This document shows positions 6,739 to 7,815 of a stretch of DNA of 7,815 nucleotides, piece by piece (the first letter of the stretch is position 1; the number at the start of each line of letters is the position of its first letter). The translations under genes and the position numbers were made by a program. Under the pieces are notes generated by a model that saw only the letters and a list, made by a program, of their open reading frames with translations, did not search any database and was not told where the DNA came from. The DNA comes from RGIG7213 sp045657205 (GTDB taxonomy: Bacteria; Bacillota; Clostridia; Oscillospirales; CAG-272): positions 1 through 7,815 of the forward strand of contig JAZOSS010000082.1 in assembly GCA_045657205.1 (NCBI GenBank), read 5' to 3'.

Positions 6739-7596
6739 TTATTTGTACCATCTTGATGCCGCACCGCAAGGAAGTATTCCTCCTGTTTGGGTTACGGGCA
6801 GACCGATCTCATCACATACGACGTTTCCGCCTATCTTCTTTTTTATGCCCGAATTGAGCATATAACCGACCGTTGACGGTGAAAGTCCCGTTGTATAGGA
6901 ATTTACAAGGAAGAAAAGCGGATTGTCGGAAAGTAAGGACGAGGCTTTTGTTATAAGCTCGTCAACACACTCTTCAAGCTTCCAGACCTCTCCTCCCGGC
7001 CCTCTTCCGTAAGAAGGCGGATCCATTATAATGCCTTCGTATGAATTACCGCGTCTTATTTCTCTTTCGATAAACTTCATACAGTCGTCAACTATATATC
7101 TTATCGGGTTTTTATCAAGTCCGGAAAGAACGGCGTTTTGTTTTGCCTGCGCTGTCATTCCCTTTGAAGCATCTACGTGGCATACGGATGCTCCCGCATT
7201 TGACGATGCGATCGTAGCCCCCCCCGTATACGCAAAAAGGTTTAATACCCTTCCTCCGCCGTTATCCGAAAGGATCTTTGAAAACCAATCCCAGTTTACT
7301 GCCTGTTCGGGAAAAACGCCCGTATGCTTGAAGCCCATAGGCTTTATCAAAAAGCGCAAGTCCTTATAATTTATCGTCCAGGATTCGGGAACGTCACACT
7401 TTACCCATCTGCCGCCTCCGCTTGATTCTCTGCGGTATATGGCGTCCGCACGTTTCCACAGAGGACTTGTTTTTCTGCCCTTCCATATTACCTGCGGGTC
7501 GGGACGTATCAGTATGAACTTTCCCCATCTTTCAAGTCTTTCGCCGTCGGAGGCGTCGATAAGCTCATAATCTTTCCATTTATCTGAAACGAACAT
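6739..7596 (-). CDS. Class I SAM-dependent methyltransferase, COG1092/RlmI-RlmK-like
   Basis: The product (285 residues) is a Rossmann-fold methyltransferase of the group that includes the 23S rRNA enzymes RlmI and RlmK, so RNA cytosine or guanine methylation is the likely activity; the exact target is unknown. Motif I (LNLFAYTGGAT, about 117-127) should bind SAM, an acidic residue follows in VDAS (141-144), and the catalytic-type motif IV is DPPSYGRG (192-199). The N-terminal half (WGKFILIRPDPQVIWKG, then KPMGFKHTGVFPEQ) is typical of the short clostridial members. The PUA domain of E. coli RlmI is absent. The ATG follows the ruvB stop with no spacer, and GGAG lies 8 bases upstream inside ruvB. 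A run of eight G bases encodes part of motif I. Family confident, substrate not. Confidence 0.88.
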   Translation of the reverse strand: MFVSDKWKDYELIDASDGERLERWGKFILIRPDPQVIWKGRKTSPLWKRADAIYRRESSGGGRWVKCDVPESWTINYKDLRFLIKPMGFKHTGVFPEQAVNWDWFSKILSDNGGGRVLNLFAYTGGATIASSNAGASVCHVDASKGMTAQAKQNAVLSGLDKNPIRYIVDDCMKFIEREIRRGNSYEGIIMDPPSYGRGPGGEVWKLEECVDELITKASSLLSDNPLFFLVNSYTTGLSPSTVGYMLNSGIKKKIGGNVVCDEIGLPVTQTGGILPCGAASRWYK

Positions 7597-7815
7597 TTAA
7601 TTTTCTCCATCCGTATTATCGTCAAAAATACTTTGCTGTGTTGCTTTTTTTATAAAATTTATATTGAGATGCTCATACGCCGATTTTGTAACGCATCTGC
7701 CCCTCGGCGTTCTGTTGAGAAATCCTATCTGCATAAGATACGGCTCATAGACGTCTTCAAGCGTTACGGCTTCCTCGCCGACTGTTGCGGCAAGCGTTTC
7801 AAGTCCGACGGGGCC
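7597..7815 (-). CDS. ruvB: Holliday junction branch migration helicase RuvB, C-terminal 72 residues (partial)
   Basis: RuvB is the hexameric ATPase that drives branch migration of Holliday junctions with RuvA during recombination and repair. Only the end of the gene is in the window; the ATPase domains lie beyond the right edge. The visible part is the DNA-binding winged helix, with the family's near-invariant strings GPVGLETLAA, EDVYEPYLMQIGFLNRTPRGR and AYEHL. After the last of these an extra tail of about 22 residues ends in NTDGEN. The tail contains QQSIF, which resembles a sliding-clamp-binding pentapeptide. The TAA stop directly abuts the methyltransferase ATG. Identification is firm from these motifs. 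Confidence 0.95.
   Translation of the reverse strand, partial: GPVGLETLAATVGEEAVTLEDVYEPYLMQIGFLNRTPRGRCVTKSAYEHLNINFIKKATQQSIFDDNTDGEN
7605..7608 (-). promoter_or_regulatory. Ribosome binding site of the methyltransferase inside ruvB
   Basis: A GGAG core lies 8 bases before the ATG at 7596 and within the last ruvB codons. Because the ruvB stop and this ATG are directly adjacent, it supports both the chosen start and coupled translation. Confidence 0.6.

Noticed and set aside
1..7815. Search for CRISPR arrays, tRNA/rRNA genes, insertion sequences, attachment sites, riboswitches and a new defence island
   Set aside because: Coding sequence fills nearly the whole window, the largest gap is 33 bases, and no repeats or structured non-coding stretches were seen. 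The gene content is mainly housekeeping.

Overview
The window is a dense, single-direction stretch of bacterial chromosome. All nine genes lie on the minus strand, and the largest gap between them is 33 bases. Protein content and gene order (ruvB nearby, ecfA1-ecfA2-ecfT-truA, a clostridial single-pass membrane protein resembling DUF5711, CvpA, and a zinc-finger Clp ATPase) point to a Gram-positive anaerobe of the Bacillota, class Clostridia, possibly Oscillospirales/Ruminococcaceae. That placement rests on recalled family patterns, not on a search.

In transcription order (right to left) the layout is as follows. The 3' end of ruvB (Holliday-junction helicase) enters from the right edge. Its stop codon directly abuts a COG1092-type SAM-dependent RNA methyltransferase. 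Next comes the shared energy-coupling module of an ECF vitamin/metal transporter: ATPases EcfA1 and EcfA2 and transmembrane EcfT. EcfT is followed by tRNA pseudouridine synthase truA. The last three junctions of that block overlap by 1, 4 and 4 bases, so these genes are probably translationally coupled. A single-pass membrane protein with a large predicted extracytoplasmic part follows; its best start is a TTG codon just after truA. Then come a CvpA-family membrane protein and a ClpE-like AAA+ unfoldase with an N-terminal C4 zinc finger. The unfoldase runs off the left edge and is cut in the Walker A motif of its second ATPase domain.

I see no terminator, RNA gene, repeat, mobile element or CRISPR array, and no convincing promoter. 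The simplest reading is one long operon or several read-through transcripts. Most of it is housekeeping: DNA repair, RNA modification and micronutrient uptake. The least explained part is the left third, where an uncharacterised membrane protein, CvpA and an unfoldase follow one another. I found no clear sign of a new defence or mobile system. The more interesting details are a substituted coupling motif in EcfT, a possible sliding-clamp-binding motif in the RuvB tail, a G8 run in the methyltransferase SAM-binding motif, and a Clp ATPase with no visible CtsR-type operator.
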